A stretch of 64,000 nucleotides of DNA from Diphasiastrum complanatum (GCA_029204225.1 CM055092.1:69188229-69252228); one strand, 5' to 3'. Positions 1 to 11,603 are shown, counted from the first letter of the stretch. Notes: generated by a model not told the origin, from the sequence alone. A program made the numbers and translations.

Positions 1-270
1 CTTCTTGCTTTCTTTCATCTTGTATTGTGGATTAGTTGTGGATTAGATCTCTTGTTCCATGTTTTTAATGTAGATTTCAGCATACAAATAAACTAAACAG
101 GCTAGATTTGTGGAGTAAGTCTTGCATATCCTTGACATTCCAGTTCTTGATGTTCTTGGGCTGTCCAAGAATCAAAAAATGAGTGTTTCTTGATCCTTGG
201 ACTTTCAAAATGTTGTTTAGTCTTTAGTTTCTTGTTTCTTGTTTTAATTTCTATTGATCTATAGTTAATC
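1..270 (+). repeat. LTR/leader-like repeat, 5' end cut by the window
   Basis: This stretch matches the reverse complement of about 25740-25990 at roughly 80% by eye. Shared blocks include GACATTCCAGTTCT, GATGTTCTTGGG, TGTCCAAGAATCAAAA and TTTCTTGTTTCTTG. No coding potential is seen. Two diverged, oppositely oriented copies indicate a dispersed repeat. Because the second copy lies just upstream (minus strand) of a Gypsy gag, an LTR or 5' leader of that family is the most likely source. That assignment is inference. Confidence 0.55.
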
Positions 271-559
271 TAAAAACCTTGTTGTCCTTTAACATTTTGC
301 AAGTACATAGAAGTAGGAACCAAATTGAATTCATTAGCATTGCACGCATATCCTAGATGAATGTTGTAGGCTTCCATGGTTTTGACCTTGTGAGTGCAAC
401 TGGAGTGAACGTAATCTGAGCAACCCACTGACAAGCTAAGAAATATACTACAACGAAACCTCATCTCTCTGCGTGATCTGGCTTGTAATAAGAAGATCAC
501 AATAAAAGAGCCAATTTCTTGGTAACGGACAGAAACACCCGGTAACCAGAGTTAAAGAA
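271..559. other. no feature recognised
   Basis: AT-rich sequence between the repeat and the gene relic. Only short chance reading frames are present and none has a recognisable motif. Confidence 0.4.
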
Positions 560-2110
560 ACGAGGAAAACCAAGAAGTAAAATCGCTTCACAGATTCTAT
601 CAGTGATAGTCTCCGTGAACATATTTTTTGATAATAAATCTCAGTGTTCTTCCTTTTGTTGGATAGTTTCACCAATATCTCTGCATTTGATCTTGAGCTC
701 ATGTCTTTTACGTACCTGCAAAGATTTAACACAAAGTATATTACATTTAGTATAAAGCTTATATGAGCAATTTTTGAAAGAAACTATTTATAAAGAATAG
801 AGTGTTTACACTTACTCACGAGTTTACCATTGGAAATGAATCTGAAGTATGAAGGTATATCATATTTTAGGAGCAACAGTTCCTACCTGATGTAATTCAA
901 GCTCCAATCTTCCTCCACCTTAATACAAGTCAAAAGTGCATCATTATATATTATGTGAATATTCTTTCGTTCAGAGTGTCCACTGACTTCAAAGTCTTGA
1001 TTGAGTGGCACCCATTGACTTTTAATTGTTTTCCATCTTTATTAAATGAAAGCATAGGCTCAACATTTGTTTTTCTATTTGATAACGAAAGCACATGGAA
1101 GACATTTTAATTTTGCATTCTATATCTCCATTTGATTCTCAACGAAATGATTCTGAAACTGCAGCATCTTGAGTAACCCATTCATCACTTCCAAAACTAG
1201 GTAATGGAACTGCACTATTTGTCCAAAACCTCATTTCATATCTGCATTGTACATAATTTCATAAAAGAGGATTCCACAATCAACAAGATCTTTTGCAGTT
1301 CTACCTCTATATTGCAACGTTAACTGTCCAATATCAGTGTGTATTACAACTAACACACCTGCAAGAGATCCAATTGGATCCCATTCATTTATATTGGATG
1401 AATATAAATCTGCAAGAGAAAAATGATCAAATTGGCTATTTAATAATAGATGATTATGAATGAAAGACATAAAAGTATGGTAATATATCAATACTCACAG
1501 TTGTTTTTTTTGTCATCCTGACAATTGAATCCTTGCACATTTATCTCTGAATGCATATATGCATGTTGGACTAATATTTTGAATATAGATTTTCCTCCTG
1601 ATGATGTTCTGAAATCCAAAATTTTGGCCTTCCAATAAGATCGAAATGAAAGTTTTGTCATTTTGTTTTTCGAAATGTTCCTTTTGATAATGGATGCATC
1701 AAAACCCAAGAGTTTTTTGAATATTTTTTTCTCACCCATAATCCATTGTCATCTTTTTCATTGAAGAGAAGCACATAGTCGATTGAGGAGCACAGCTTCC
1801 TTGATGGCGCCATTCATTATGTGTAAACAACTATGAATCTGAAAATATGTATAGGTAAAAATTTGAAACACTTAACTTTTTGGCGCTACGAGTTAACTCT
1901 AGTTCACCTTGATGTGTGAAATTTCACAACCTGGAGAATGCTTCTTTGTCATCATATTGGTTCTTGTCCTTTACATTAAAGCTACATCGATTTTCTCATT
2001 TTAACCTTCTGTCATATTCATTTTTGATCTGTTTGAGTCTCTTTGGGCAGTGATGAGCTGGAAGGGCTGGAAGGACAGGCCTCAACTTCCAATAGCATTT
2101 TCACATGCTG
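560..2110 (-). pseudogene. decayed multi-exon host-gene relic, unidentified
   Basis: Several minus-strand segments look like separated exons. In gene order they are: about 2110-2010 (contains RPVLPALPAHHCPKRLKQIK), 1800-1640 (SIDYVLLFNEKDDNGLW), 1640-1500 (FRTSSGGKSIFKILV), 1420-1260 (DPIGSLAGVLVVIHTDIGQL), 930-885 (GGGRLELELHQ, followed by a GTAGG donor) and 725-640 (VRKRHELKIKCRDIGETIQQ, after a TTTGCAG acceptor). The last two join into a charged coiled-coil stretch that soon meets an in-frame stop. Stops and frame changes break the others. I do not recognise the family with certainty. A large plant nuclear protein with a coiled coil, such as a GHKL/SMC-hinge chromatin factor, is only a guess. 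Confidence 0.35.
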
Positions 2111-2289
2111 CTTGACAAAACATTAATATATTCAAAAAGTTTTTATTTTATTTATATTTGAGAAAAGTTATGTTACGTAGAAGCCTGATATCAAGGTTTC
2201 TATTGGTCCACATGGCAATGAAAATGAGAAATAAATAAATAAAAATACATCTTTTTCAAAGGCCCTCGTTGGGCTTTAATTTTCTCTAA

Positions 2290-2440
2290 TGGACTCTGTT
2301 TGATGTTATTGTTTTATTTCTTTACTTGACATTAAGGTAGTTCTGGCTACAAGTTGAACAAATATTTGTCGATAACCAGGATCGTACTATTCAAAACCAT
2401 ACAAAGTGCATTAATCTCCAGTATTTATCTATTTACCATC
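2290..2440 (-). repeat. dispersed repeat, inverted partner at about 16.1-16.3 kb
   Basis: The reverse complement closely matches 16118-16275. Shared blocks include ATGGTTTTGAATAGTA, GACAAATATTTGTTCAA and ACTACCTTAATGTC. It sits immediately before a Gypsy gag relic, so it may be part of a retrotransposon leader, but the other copy has no coding neighbour. Confidence 0.55.
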
Positions 2441-2519
2441 TCCATGGGAATATCTAGTGGCTACACAAATCGAATGGTATTTGGCAAGCCTACCTTCTAA
2501 GATGGATTGATATTGTTGA

Positions 2520-3770
2520 CAAGGTCGAATGGACTCATTGTCCGATGTTATAGACTTTGCTGAAATTTTTGAAACATCAACCATCACAAGGAAGAGAAGA
2601 GCAATACCAAATCCAAAGAAGAAGAGTTCGAAGGACGGCGACTCTTCGATTGAAAACAGTGATTCATCTTTCGACTCCAACTCAAGTTTTGAGTCTATCT
2701 CTTTGAGTTCCAACACATTAGAGGATTCTCGAATTATTAAAAGAGAAAAAAAAATTTAAAAAAAAAGTCTAAGAAAATTGAACCTCTGCAAAAATTTGAC
2801 AAGTATTTGAAGAAAGAAATTGCAGATTTGAGAGTCTAGAATGCATGACCTTCAAGTGTACATATCGGAAATGAAGGAGAAGAGAAAGAAGTTACCTAAA
2901 ACAAATCCAAGTTTATGGTTTATTAGATGCAATTTTCCAGGACATACTCATGCTGATTGTTCACATAATCTAATGGCTTATGTGAAGTATAATACACTTG
3001 GAGAAATATTGTATTTGTGCAAAGCTGATGGAGATGAGTCTTGCTCATTTATACAAGGCAATCCACACCACAGATGCAACAGTCAAAACCAAAATTTGCA
3101 CCTAAGAGATTTGTTCCTATGCAAACTGTGGCACCGATGCAGAAAGTCATTTATGATACACCAAATCAACAACCAAAACAAGTGCTAGGAACTTGTTTTA
3201 ATTGTGGTGCAGCAACATTATTCATTGAATGTCCAGAGCCTAGAAGACAAGTCGGCCATACTCCTTCATGTTCAAACTATGCAGGTGAAGGACATATCAT
3301 ATAGAATGTCCAAAGCCGTTGGAACTGAAGATCTTAGTCAAAATGGTTCAAACTCCATCAGCACCAGTGGAGAAAGAACCTACGAATTCACAAAAAGATG
3401 TTGTTGTTCAACGCGTTGAAACAACTAAAGAACAAGGCCCGACGATACTCGATACGAGTTGGCCGAGTGATTTGGAAGTAGAAAACGTTTCAACTAGAAA
3501 CACAACATGGACGACAAGCCTAAACCGGTAAAATATGACTTTGATTTCAATAGAAGTGCCAAAAAACTTTTTGAAAAAGATATTGCTTTGGAGGAAAGAC
3601 TTGTTTAATGAAGAAATACATGAAGCAGAGTCTAGGAACAAAGTTTCTTTCAAAGAAGACAATATCAAACCCTCAACATTGTCGCAAGCTATTGTCAACC
3701 CAAAGCTACAAAGTTCGAAGGCTGTTATATTTGTTTATTGGCAATCGAGGCCAATTGTATATTAGAATTA
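2520..3770 (+). pseudogene. Ty3/Gypsy-type gag relic with degraded zinc knuckles
   Basis: The plus strand encodes, in three interleaved frames, an acidic serine-rich segment (2529-2757), a lysine-rich linker, and three cysteine clusters. These are CNFPGHTHADC near 2929, CFNCGAATLFIEC near 3195, and a diverged GHTPSCSNYAGEGHII near 3256. Spaced CCHC-like fingers separated by proline/glutamine-rich linkers are typical of some plant Gypsy gag proteins that bind genomic RNA. Several histidines and cysteines are lost, and stops occur between the clusters. Downstream, 3525-3765 still reads as a charged protein (FDFNRSAKKLFEKDIALEE). No protease or reverse transcriptase follows, because Copia LTR sequence begins. 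This is a dead fragment. Confidence 0.6.
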
Positions 3771-3799
3771 GAGTTTCAAGGTTATATTACTCTAAAAGC

Positions 3800-4325
3800 A
3801 TTTAAATAAACACTTTTTGAAAGTTTGGAAAAGTGTAGTACACGAGTTTTGGTAGATTCAATTTGAATGTGGAGATTTGAATTTAGTCCACAATGCTAGG
3901 GTTTTTGTTATAGAGGGAAATTAAACTCATTAATGAGTCAAGGATCTGTTATTTATAGTTGTACACACGTGTGAGGAGAAGCATTCTCTCTCTCTCTCTC
4001 ATCTCATTTCATGCTTATACATGAGTTTTCTTCGGTTCATTTTCCATTGGTGCACTATATTGGTGATATCTTGCAAGTTTGTGTGTAGAATGCTCAATTT
4101 ATGCTATATTCGGATCCACATGTGTGAAATATAGTAGTCTACCATTTTTTTATGGACATCAACTTCATTTCATGTTTTGATTGATGTTTGATCAACATCT
4201 ATTAGAGTTTGCATCTCATAGAGTAGATGTTGATTTTTCTACTTTGGCAAGGTTGGTGATTTGTTGTCTTTCTAAGCAAAGATCAAAGAGATGATTTTGG
4301 ATCTTAATGATATGAAATTATTTAC
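3800..4325 (+). repeat. putative 5' LTR of Copia element C (left end not resolved)
   Basis: It ends in TTTACA directly before a TGGTATCA primer-site-like sequence. It contains a short CT microsatellite (about 3983-3999). No second copy is visible in the window, so the left boundary is an estimate and the call rests on position upstream of gag plus the primer site. Confidence 0.4.
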
Positions 4326-4339
4326 ATGGTATCAAGGTT
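4326..4339 (+). promoter_or_regulatory. primer-binding site of Copia C (diverged)
   Basis: TGGTATCAAGGTTC resembles the initiator tRNA-Met primer site TGGTATCAGAGC, which appears unmutated in elements B and G of this window. It marks the start of the internal region of element C. Confidence 0.45.
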
Positions 4340-4922
4340 CTTGTGTTTCAGGTTATGAAGGAAACAATCACATCTATTAAGGATTTGGAGGAGATATCAA
4401 TGCTAGAGCATGCTAGATTGACTTCTACTCAAAAATCGAGTTCTTTGCATATGTAGATTGGATCTTTTGTAGACCAAAACTCAAATTAGGTTTATATGTT
4501 TTATCACTTCCGATTTCGCACTTCACATACTAGATTTGGCCAATTTTTGATGCATTAGAAAAGCCTAAGTGGTGGCTACAAGATTGCATATCAAGTTTTA
4601 GCCAATTGCATGTAGAATTTGAGATATTCAATTTTTTGTGATTTTGTCAAAATCCTAATTTTGATTGGATCTCTATTTATTGCTGAACTTCATTTGAGTG
4701 TGTTTCAATTTGAGGAAGTGGCAAGAGTCATTAGATTGAGGATAGATAATAGGTTGATCAAGATTTCAGTATTCTATGTGTTGATTTACTTGATATAAGT
4801 GCTAGAAGAGAATTGAGAGGTTCTATATCTTTGTGATTTCTTTTTGGAAACATTTGTTGTATTTCAAAAGAGTGCTTTGTTCATTAGAATATGTTGAAAG
4901 AGAAGGATCGGGTCATTGCTAC
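4340..4922 (+). other. leader of Copia C between primer site and gag
   Basis: No recognisable protein. Position and AT-rich composition fit an untranslated leader about 0.6 kb long. Confidence 0.4.
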
Positions 4923-5768
4923 ATGGCATCAAGTGGATTCATGTTGGAAGGCAATGATAGGCTTACCTCAAGCAACTATTCATTGTTGAAAATGAGGATG
5001 GAATCACTTCTTGAGATGAATGATGTTTTGGATATTGTTGTATGTTTAGAGGAGAGTCCAGCAACACAAAAAGGACAATTGAGGTATGACAAGAGGGCCA
5101 AAAGAGCTCTACATATGATTAAGATGAATGTTACCAATGAACTTCTCAAGGAAGTTGGTAAGAATACTTCATCAAAGGATGATTGGGAAGCTTTGAAGAA
5201 GCTTTATGAATCCAAGTCTACTTCTAGAGTGTTGAATCTAAGAAGACAAATCTTTGAATGTTCGCAAAAGAGTGAAGAAAGTCCAAATACTTTTGTTTTG
5301 AGAGTAAAAGCTTTGAATGATGAGCTGGCTTGCATTGACGAGAGCATTATGGAAGGAGAGCTTCTTCAAGTTATTCCTAATGGTTTGTTGGAGGCTCATG
5401 CTAACATTGCACAAAGTCTTGCCATTCAAAGAACTTTGCCAAGTTTGAGGGATCTTCAAGATATCTTGATCAATGAAAACTATAGGCTTCAAGCAAGAGG
5501 TGGATCATCATCACCATCTCAAGTTGGAGAGGAGGCTATGTTCATCAAGGGCGAATTCAAGGGCAAAAACAAAAGCAAGTGGTCTAAAGAGCAAGATCAA
5601 GGGGAGGCTTCTTCAAATGGCAAAAAGAAAGATAGGTCAAAGCTCAAGTGCTTCTATTTTGGCATCAAAGGACACTTTGCAAGTGAGTGCTACAAGAAGA
5701 AGAGAGATCAAGGAGACAAGCCAGGTAATCTAACTCTTGATGGGGATAGCTTGGATGTTCAAAACTAA
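4923..5768 (+). CDS. Copia element C gag polyprotein
   Basis: An uninterrupted 281-residue frame starts with MASSGFMLEGNDRLTSSNYS, the usual opening of a plant Ty1/Copia gag. I therefore chose this ATG over the longer in-frame extension. The middle is the UBN2-type gag core (DDWEALKKLYESKSTSRV, then FVLRVKALNDELA). A basic region follows and then a zinc knuckle, CFYFGIKGHFASEC, in which the second cysteine is replaced by phenylalanine, so RNA binding is probably impaired. Gag would form the particle that packages element RNA. The pol frame begins about 15 bases downstream in another frame, so pol expression needs a shift or the junction is damaged. Confidence 0.8.
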   Translation: MASSGFMLEGNDRLTSSNYSLLKMRMESLLEMNDVLDIVVCLEESPATQKGQLRYDKRAKRALHMIKMNVTNELLKEVGKNTSSKDDWEALKKLYESKSTSRVLNLRRQIFECSQKSEESPNTFVLRVKALNDELACIDESIMEGELLQVIPNGLLEAHANIAQSLAIQRTLPSLRDLQDILINENYRLQARGGSSSPSQVGEEAMFIKGEFKGKNKSKWSKEQDQGEASSNGKKKDRSKLKCFYFGIKGHFASECYKKKRDQGDKPGNLTLDGDSLDVQN

Positions 5769-5782
5769 ATGATGATGATTTT

Positions 5783-6772
5783 GTGATGTCTTCATGTATG
5801 CTTGCTAGTGATGGAGATCTAGATCCATGGTGGATTGATAGTGGAGCAAGTTCACACATGAATTTTCACAAAGAGTATTTCACTTCTTTGTTGGCATATG
5901 AAGATGACAAGAGGATGATCTACACGGCCAATGATGATGAGTGTGCAATCAAAGGGATTGGCACAATTCCTATTTCTCTCTATACAAATAAGAATGTTCA
6001 TTTGGAGAATGTTTTGTTCATTCCATCTATTACCAAGAATTTACTTAGTGTGAGTCAACTGCTAAGTAAAGGTCTCAAAGTGGAGTCTGATGGATATAAT
6101 TGTATGATAAAAAAGAAGGATATTTTGATTCCAAAAGGTAAAAGGCAAGGGAAATTGTTCAAACTAGATGCTTGTCTTATTGCTAACCAAGTTGGATGTG
6201 TTGCAAGAGAGCAATTATCTATTCAAGAGGTTTGTCATAAAAGGATGGGGCACCTCAACTTCAAGTCATTGGAGGTAATGGCTAGGAAGCAAGTTGTGAT
6301 TGGTCTTCCAAGTTGCTTAAGCAGCATCAATCAGGTTTGTGAGTCTTGTGCTTTGTCAAAGTCACATAGACTACCTTATGCTAGATCTACATCTAGATCT
6401 ACAAAGCTTTTTTCAAATTGTACATTCGGATATTCATGGAATTACTACATTGGCAATAGTGGAGCTAAGATGTATGTAACTTTCATTGACGATTTTAGTA
6501 GATTTTGTTGGATCTATCTACTAAAGAGCAAACATGAAGTGTATGATATCTTTGTTAAGTTCAAGAATGCAAGGGAGAACCGATTTTCCACAAAAAGTCC
6601 TTAAGGAGTGACAATGGTGGAGAGTACATATCTACCAAGTTTAAGGCTTTTTGTGATGAGCATGGGATCAAGAGAGAGTATATAACACCAAGGACCCCAC
6701 AACAAAATGGAGTGGCCGAGATGAAGAATAGGACTTTACGTGAGAGTGCCAAGCCACGAGCTTAAGTGCTAA
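5783..6772 (+). pseudogene. Copia C pol, first part: protease and integrase N-terminal half
   Basis: The frame opens with an aspartic protease (WWIDSGASSHM, catalytic DSG) and the following NLLSVSQL block. Next comes the GAG-pre-integrase zinc region (KRMGHLNF with CESCALSKSH) and the integrase core (YVTFIDDFSRFCWIYLL). The segment carrying the first catalytic aspartate is garbled near 6410-6450. A one-base shift at about 6600 moves the continuation (RSDNGGEY, then TPQQNGVAEMKNRTL) into another frame. Coding stops at 6772-6777, where element A is inserted. The reading resumes after 13087, and the two halves join as an ordinary integrase across the CCTTG duplication. Confidence 0.8.
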
Positions 6773-6777
6773 CCTTG

Positions 6778-6918
6778 TGTTAGAATCCCCATCGTCGTGT
6801 CGGTCATTGCTAAAGCACAAACATGTGACGAATGCTACGTTACCACCCAACCATAGAGGTACTACCACCTCACCCCTGTGCACTGGAGCTACATACCACC
6901 ATCAAGCAAGCTCGGATC
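6778..6918 (-). repeat. Element A left LTR, outer part (3' LTR of minus-strand element)
   Basis: It matches 12572-12711 nearly base for base (for example GAGGTACTACCACCTCACCC). It is interrupted after GGATC by element B, and the remainder of this LTR resumes at 11299. Confidence 0.85.
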
Positions 6919-7621
6919 TGTTGGATTTATTTTCTCTACTCTCCTAAATCCCATTTTAATCTGCCTCCATTCATGCCGCATATTTACTCGCGTTGTCGCG
7001 CAGTCTGCATATTTATGCAAATTCTCACAGGCGAAGAAAAGACAAAAGAATCGCGACGCTATGTCTTTACACATGTTTAGGTGATAACCAACGTTCACCT
7101 CCAGTTTCGTCCGCTATTTTCTTGTGCTCTAGCGCATTATTGACATGTATACTTGATATACTTAATCTGATAACAGTTCTTTGTTCTGCATTCAGATCTG
7201 CGTTAATATTGCTATGTTTATTATTCATCCTGTCTGATTTTTCTAGCTGCTCATTTTTTATAATAGACGACTAATATTTAGTCTTGTCTTTTGCAAATCT
7301 TCCGTGATTACTTATTAGTCGAGCACAGTCTAGATCTCGCGAATCATTCGCGACACATAATTTGTCTTGCTATTCACGACAAATTATTCTTTTGGCGCTT
7401 GATTTATTAATGTTTGGCTGCGTAATCAAGAATGACCGTGATTTCCATCACTAACGCTATGTTCGTTCTCATAGGCGTAGTCATGCTTACGGAGAGAGTC
7501 GTATAGCACTTTCTGTTTGAGTTTGTTTCTTGTTCGTGTTTGTTTTACCTTTTGAGCTAATTTTTCGTTTCTACATACGACATCTTTCTACTCCCTCTCG
7601 TCCCTCTCTCTCTCTCCAACA
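6919..7621 (+). repeat. Element B 5' LTR (703 bp)
   Basis: It runs from TGTTGG to CCAACA and ends directly at the primer site. It aligns with the 3' LTR but lacks a block of roughly 340-350 bp between GTTCACCTC and CCGCTATTTTC that the 3' copy contains. A CT-rich microsatellite precedes its 3' end. Confidence 0.85.
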
Positions 7622-7634
7622 TGGTATCAGAGCC
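7622..7634 (+). promoter_or_regulatory. Element B primer-binding site
   Basis: TGGTATCAGAGCC is complementary to the 3' end of initiator tRNA-Met, the usual primer for plant Copia minus-strand synthesis. It follows the LTR end with no spacer. Confidence 0.85.
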
Positions 7635-7776
7635 AGGTTCATAGCTTAATAAGCTTCCACAGTACAAGACTCTACTAGCCGATAGAGTAATTGTTTTCTT
7701 GTTCTGTATTTCCAGTATCAGATTTTATACTTAAGTCACTGATAGTTTCCCCTATCACTTAGACTAGTTCTTCCAC

Positions 7777-10130
7777 ATGGATTCCCAAGAGAAAGCCAGT
7801 CCTATCATGGACAAGCTTGATGGAGACAATTACCATCTGTAAAAATTTAAGATGAAAACTGTACTAATGGATAAAGAATTGTATGACGTTGTTACAGGTG
7901 CAGAAGGGAACCCCGATGCAGACAACACAATAATCGCCACATGGAAGCTGAAGGATGGAAAAGCTTTCACGTTGATCATCCTTACATCATGGATACCCAG
8001 ATCGGCCATACATCTCAGGAAGAAATTCTACTCCCTCAAGATGACGAATGGTGATTCTCTACAGAATCATGACCAGCCATCAAGGAGCACCTAGCGATGG
8101 TGTTTAGATCCTGGATTCCGGAGCCACTTAGTATATGACTAGCCTTATTGGCTGTTTCGAGTCCTATACACTTTACAGTACCCAGAAATATGTCCACCTT
8201 GGTGACAATAGCACACAAGCTATTAAAGGTGATTACGCTTTGCTAATGATCAGTCTAAGCTACTCTCTAAAGTCCTTTATGTACCAAATTTATCTACAAA
8301 TCTGCTCTCTGTAAGCAGAATCACAGATCTAGGACACAGAGTAGAATTCGAATGTGATCAGTGTAAAGTAGTTGATAGGATAGGCCAGATCCTAGCACTT
8401 GGAAAGAGACATGGATACTTGTACGAATTGAGTCATTGCTTTTCTGCCTCTAGTCAAGCTCTCAATACTTCTATTCATTCAAATAAAGGTTTAGTTTGGC
8501 ATTATAGACTTGGTCATTTAAATCATGCTACTGTACAATGAATGTCTAGACAATCTATTGTTCTTGATCTCGACTATCCTCGCAAAAAAGTCGAGTTACC
8601 TGTCTGTCAAGACTGTCTAGTTGGTAAACAAACTAGGAAACCATTTAAATCAAGGCATCAGCATATTTCTAGAGGATTGCTAGATGTTGTACATTCAGAT
8701 ATTTGTGGCCCGATGAAAAATCCTTCCCTGAAGGATGCCAATTATTTTATAACCTTTGTTGATGAATTTTCCAGAAGGACTATGGTGTGTTTTATAAAGA
8801 AGAAAGCATAAGCCTTAAACTGCTTTAGAATCTTCAAGGAGCATGCAGAGAAGGAGACTAGAAGGATGATCAAGGCCCTCAAGTCAGACAACGGTGGAGA
8901 ATATATCTCTATTGAGTTTAAGGATTACTACCAAAGCCAAGGCATTGAGTAGCAATCCATCACTCCTTACAGTCCTCAGTCTAATGGCTAGCCGAGAAAA
9001 AGAACCGTACCTTGGTTGAATCTACCCCACGAGGTGTGGACAGGCTCTAAGTCTTCTTTGAAGAACCTAAGAGTGTTTGGGTGCATTGCCTACGCGCAGA
9101 TCCCAAAAGACACGAGGAAGAAATTGGACTTCCAAGGTCTCAAGACCATCCTGATCGGATATACTTCATCTGATAATATTTATAAACTGTATGATCCTAA
9201 TACCCATCAAATCTTGTCTTCATCGAGGATCAGTTCGTCGACCTCAAAGGCAAGGATGTTGCTCAAGAAGAACCCTCATCACCTGTCGTTGACACGATAA
9301 TCCGAGCTTCTGGCTCAGGCGTGTCTATTGTCGACCCACTTCGAGATAGTGAATCAGACAAAGATGTTGCTACTACCCATCAACAAGTCCCAGGAGTGGT
9401 TCATCAGTCGAATCCTCCCAGAAGATCAAGTAGAGTGTGCACACAGCCCACAAGGTATACTCATGAGTCTGCATGTCTCTTGATACATGAACTGACGGTA
9501 GTTGAAGAGGCACTCAGCCAACTAGACTCTGATCTCTATAGAGAAGCTATGGATAGAGAGTATTCCTCTCTGATCAAGAATCAAACATGGTCATTAGTCG
9601 AAGCTCCTATTGGCTGCAATATCATTGATTGCAAATGGATCTTTAAGATCAAGTACAATGCCAACGGAGCAATTGATCAAAGGAAGGCAAGACTGGTAGC
9701 ACGAGGATTCACCCAGATCCCCATTGTTGACTACAACAAGACTTTCAGTCCAGTAGTCAAACATTCGTCAATCCGAATGCTCTTGTCTTATGCTGCAGCT
9801 GTCGACCTCGAAGTGCATCAACTTGATGTACAAACAGCCTATCTAAATGGAGTTATACAAGAAGATATCTACATGATCCAGTCCGAAGGGCGTTTTGGTT
9901 GAGAAATTTACTGTTAGATGTTAATCTGAATCAGTACAGCCCTACAATTTTATTTTGTGATAACCAAAGTGCTATTGCCCTATCGGCCAACTCTAGATTT
10001 CACTCTAGGAGTAAGCACATTGAAATCAGATATCACTACATCAGGGGCAAGGTTCTCAACAAGGAAGTAAGCTTAACGTACTACAGAACGTAGGACATGG
10101 TTGCAGACATATTTAGAAAGCACTAAGTGT
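7777..10130 (+). pseudogene. Element B gag-pol remnant
   Basis: Gag starts at MDSQEKASPIMDKLDGDNYH and is cut short near 8090. Protease follows as LDSGAT, then VPNLSTNLLSVSRI, the integrase zinc region (WHYRLGHLNH with CQDCLVGKQTRKPF), and the core pieces DVVHSDICGP, FITFVDEFSRR and LKSDNGGEY. The C-terminal integrase is LRVFGCIAYAQIP. Reverse transcriptase keeps its N-terminal part (CKWIFKIKYNANG, LDVQTAYLNG, 9321-9890). It then jumps at about 9900 straight to the end of RNase H (LFCDNQSAIALS, HSRSKHIEIRYHYIR, DMVADIF), so the YVDD active site is deleted. Many in-frame stops confirm inactivity. Confidence 0.85.
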
Positions 10131-10195
10131 TAATGCACACAACAAATTTTGTGCACTGCTTAGTATAAAGATCAAGGCATTCACGGATCCAGATC

Positions 10196-10204
10196 AAGGG
10201 AGGG
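10196..10204 (+). promoter_or_regulatory. Element B polypurine tract
   Basis: AAGGGAGGG directly precedes the TGTTGG start of the 3' LTR, as expected for the plus-strand primer of an LTR retrotransposon. Confidence 0.8.
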
Positions 10205-11293
10205 TGTTGGAGTTATTTCCTCTACTCTCCCCCATTTTAATCTGCCTCCATTCATGCTGCATATTTACTCGCGTTGTCGTGTAGTCTGCATAGTAACATG
10301 CAAATTCTCACAGGCGAAGAAAAGATGAAAGAATCGCGACACTATATCTTTACACGTGTTCAGGTGACAACCAATGTTCACCTCAGCAAAGGCTGATGTC
10401 GCATCCTTTTCATGCTCTCCCCATGCAGCTGCGCTAATAGACTGGACAACGACTGCAGCCACCCACGATCTCCTGCAGATAGCACATCCACCCTGTATTT
10501 TTTTCATCTGCACACCTGTAACATTATGTGTATATACTGAATACCATTTGAGCATTCAAGCGGACGATTGAAGAGGACGATGTAAAACCTGAGAAGAGGA
10601 GAGTATGTAAATTAGCATCAAAAGCTTATCAGAGACATAGACGAAGTAGATGCCCTGTGCATTGATTCTTTATTGTTAGTAATAGGGTTTCATTCCTTTA
10701 CGGATTGAATCAGCTTTGTAGAGCATGCGGTTTTGCCCGCTATTTTCTTGCGCTCTACCGCATTATTGACATGTATACTTGATATACTTAATCTAATAAT
10801 AGTTCTTTGTTCTGCGTTCATATCTGTGTTAATATTGCTATGCTTACTATTCATTCTGTCTGATTTTTCTAGCTGCTCATTTTTGGTAATAGACGACTAA
10901 TATTTAGTCTTGTCTTTCGCAAATCTTTCGTGATTACTTATCAGTCGAGCATAGTCTAGCTCTTCGTGAATCATTCGTGACACATAATTTGTCTTGCTAT
11001 TCGCGACAAATTATTCTTCTGGCGCTTGATTTATTAATGTTTGGCTGCGTAATCAAGAATGACCGTGATTTCCATCACTAACGATCTGTTCTTTCTAATA
11101 GGCATAGTCATGCTTACGGAGAGAGTCGTATAGCTTGTTCCTCTACGCACGAACACTTTTCGTTCAAGTTTGTTTCTCGTTCATGTTTCATTTCTCATTC
11201 GTGTTCGTTTTACCTTTTGAGCTAATTTTTCGTTTCTCACGTACAACACCTTTCTACTCCCTCTCATTCCTCTCTCTCTCTCTCTCTCCAACA
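10205..11293 (+). repeat. Element B 3' LTR (1089 bp)
   Basis: It is the same sequence as the 5' LTR at both ends, plus about 350 bp (approximately 10385-10730) missing from the 5' copy. The extra block shows no transposon ends, so a deletion in the 5' LTR is more likely than an insertion here. Confidence 0.85.
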
Positions 11294-11298
11294 TGATC

Positions 11299-11603
11299 TC
11301 ATATAAGTCATGGTGTCCCATACCACCATGCCTTACCATCGACCCTCGCCAACCTACATCCTGAGGCCTAGATACTCGTATATACATAGTCCAGGCAGGT
11401 CATCTCCCTCCACAGGAGTCACGCATGACCAACAACATGCGGCAGTTGTGCACACTGACACGGGTCTATAACAAGTCACCACGCACCAATAAGACATTGA
11501 CACGTGGCACCCAAAAGACCTATAGCTCTAGATCAGCGTTCCGTCCCATAACTGAGATCGTCACCTCAAGTATCTTGTTGCGTACTCTTATGGGTACGTA
11601 ATA
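11299..11603 (-). repeat. Element A left LTR, inner part
   Basis: It continues the interrupted LTR and parallels 12706-13086 (ATGGTGTCCCATACCACCAT, later GTCACCTCAAGT). A segment of about 74 bp present in the right LTR between CTAGATACTCGT and TATATACATAGTCC is absent. Confidence 0.85.

Larger units (their letters stand above)
6919..11293 (+). mobile_element. Element B: defective Copia retrotransposon inside an LTR of element A
   Basis: It begins TGTTGGATTT and ends CTCCAACA. It is flanked by GGATC (6914-6918) and TGATC (11294-11298), a 5-bp target duplication with one later change. The intact element-A LTR shows the uninterrupted target as GGATCTCATG. Element B has a 5' LTR, a primer site, gag and pol remains, a purine tract and a 3' LTR. 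Stops, frameshifts and a large deletion of reverse transcriptase make it incapable of autonomous movement. Confidence 0.88.

Noticed and set aside
6832-7274. Overlapping frames on both strands
   Set aside because: They cover the element A/B LTR boundary and LTR sequence of element B, so they are not genes.
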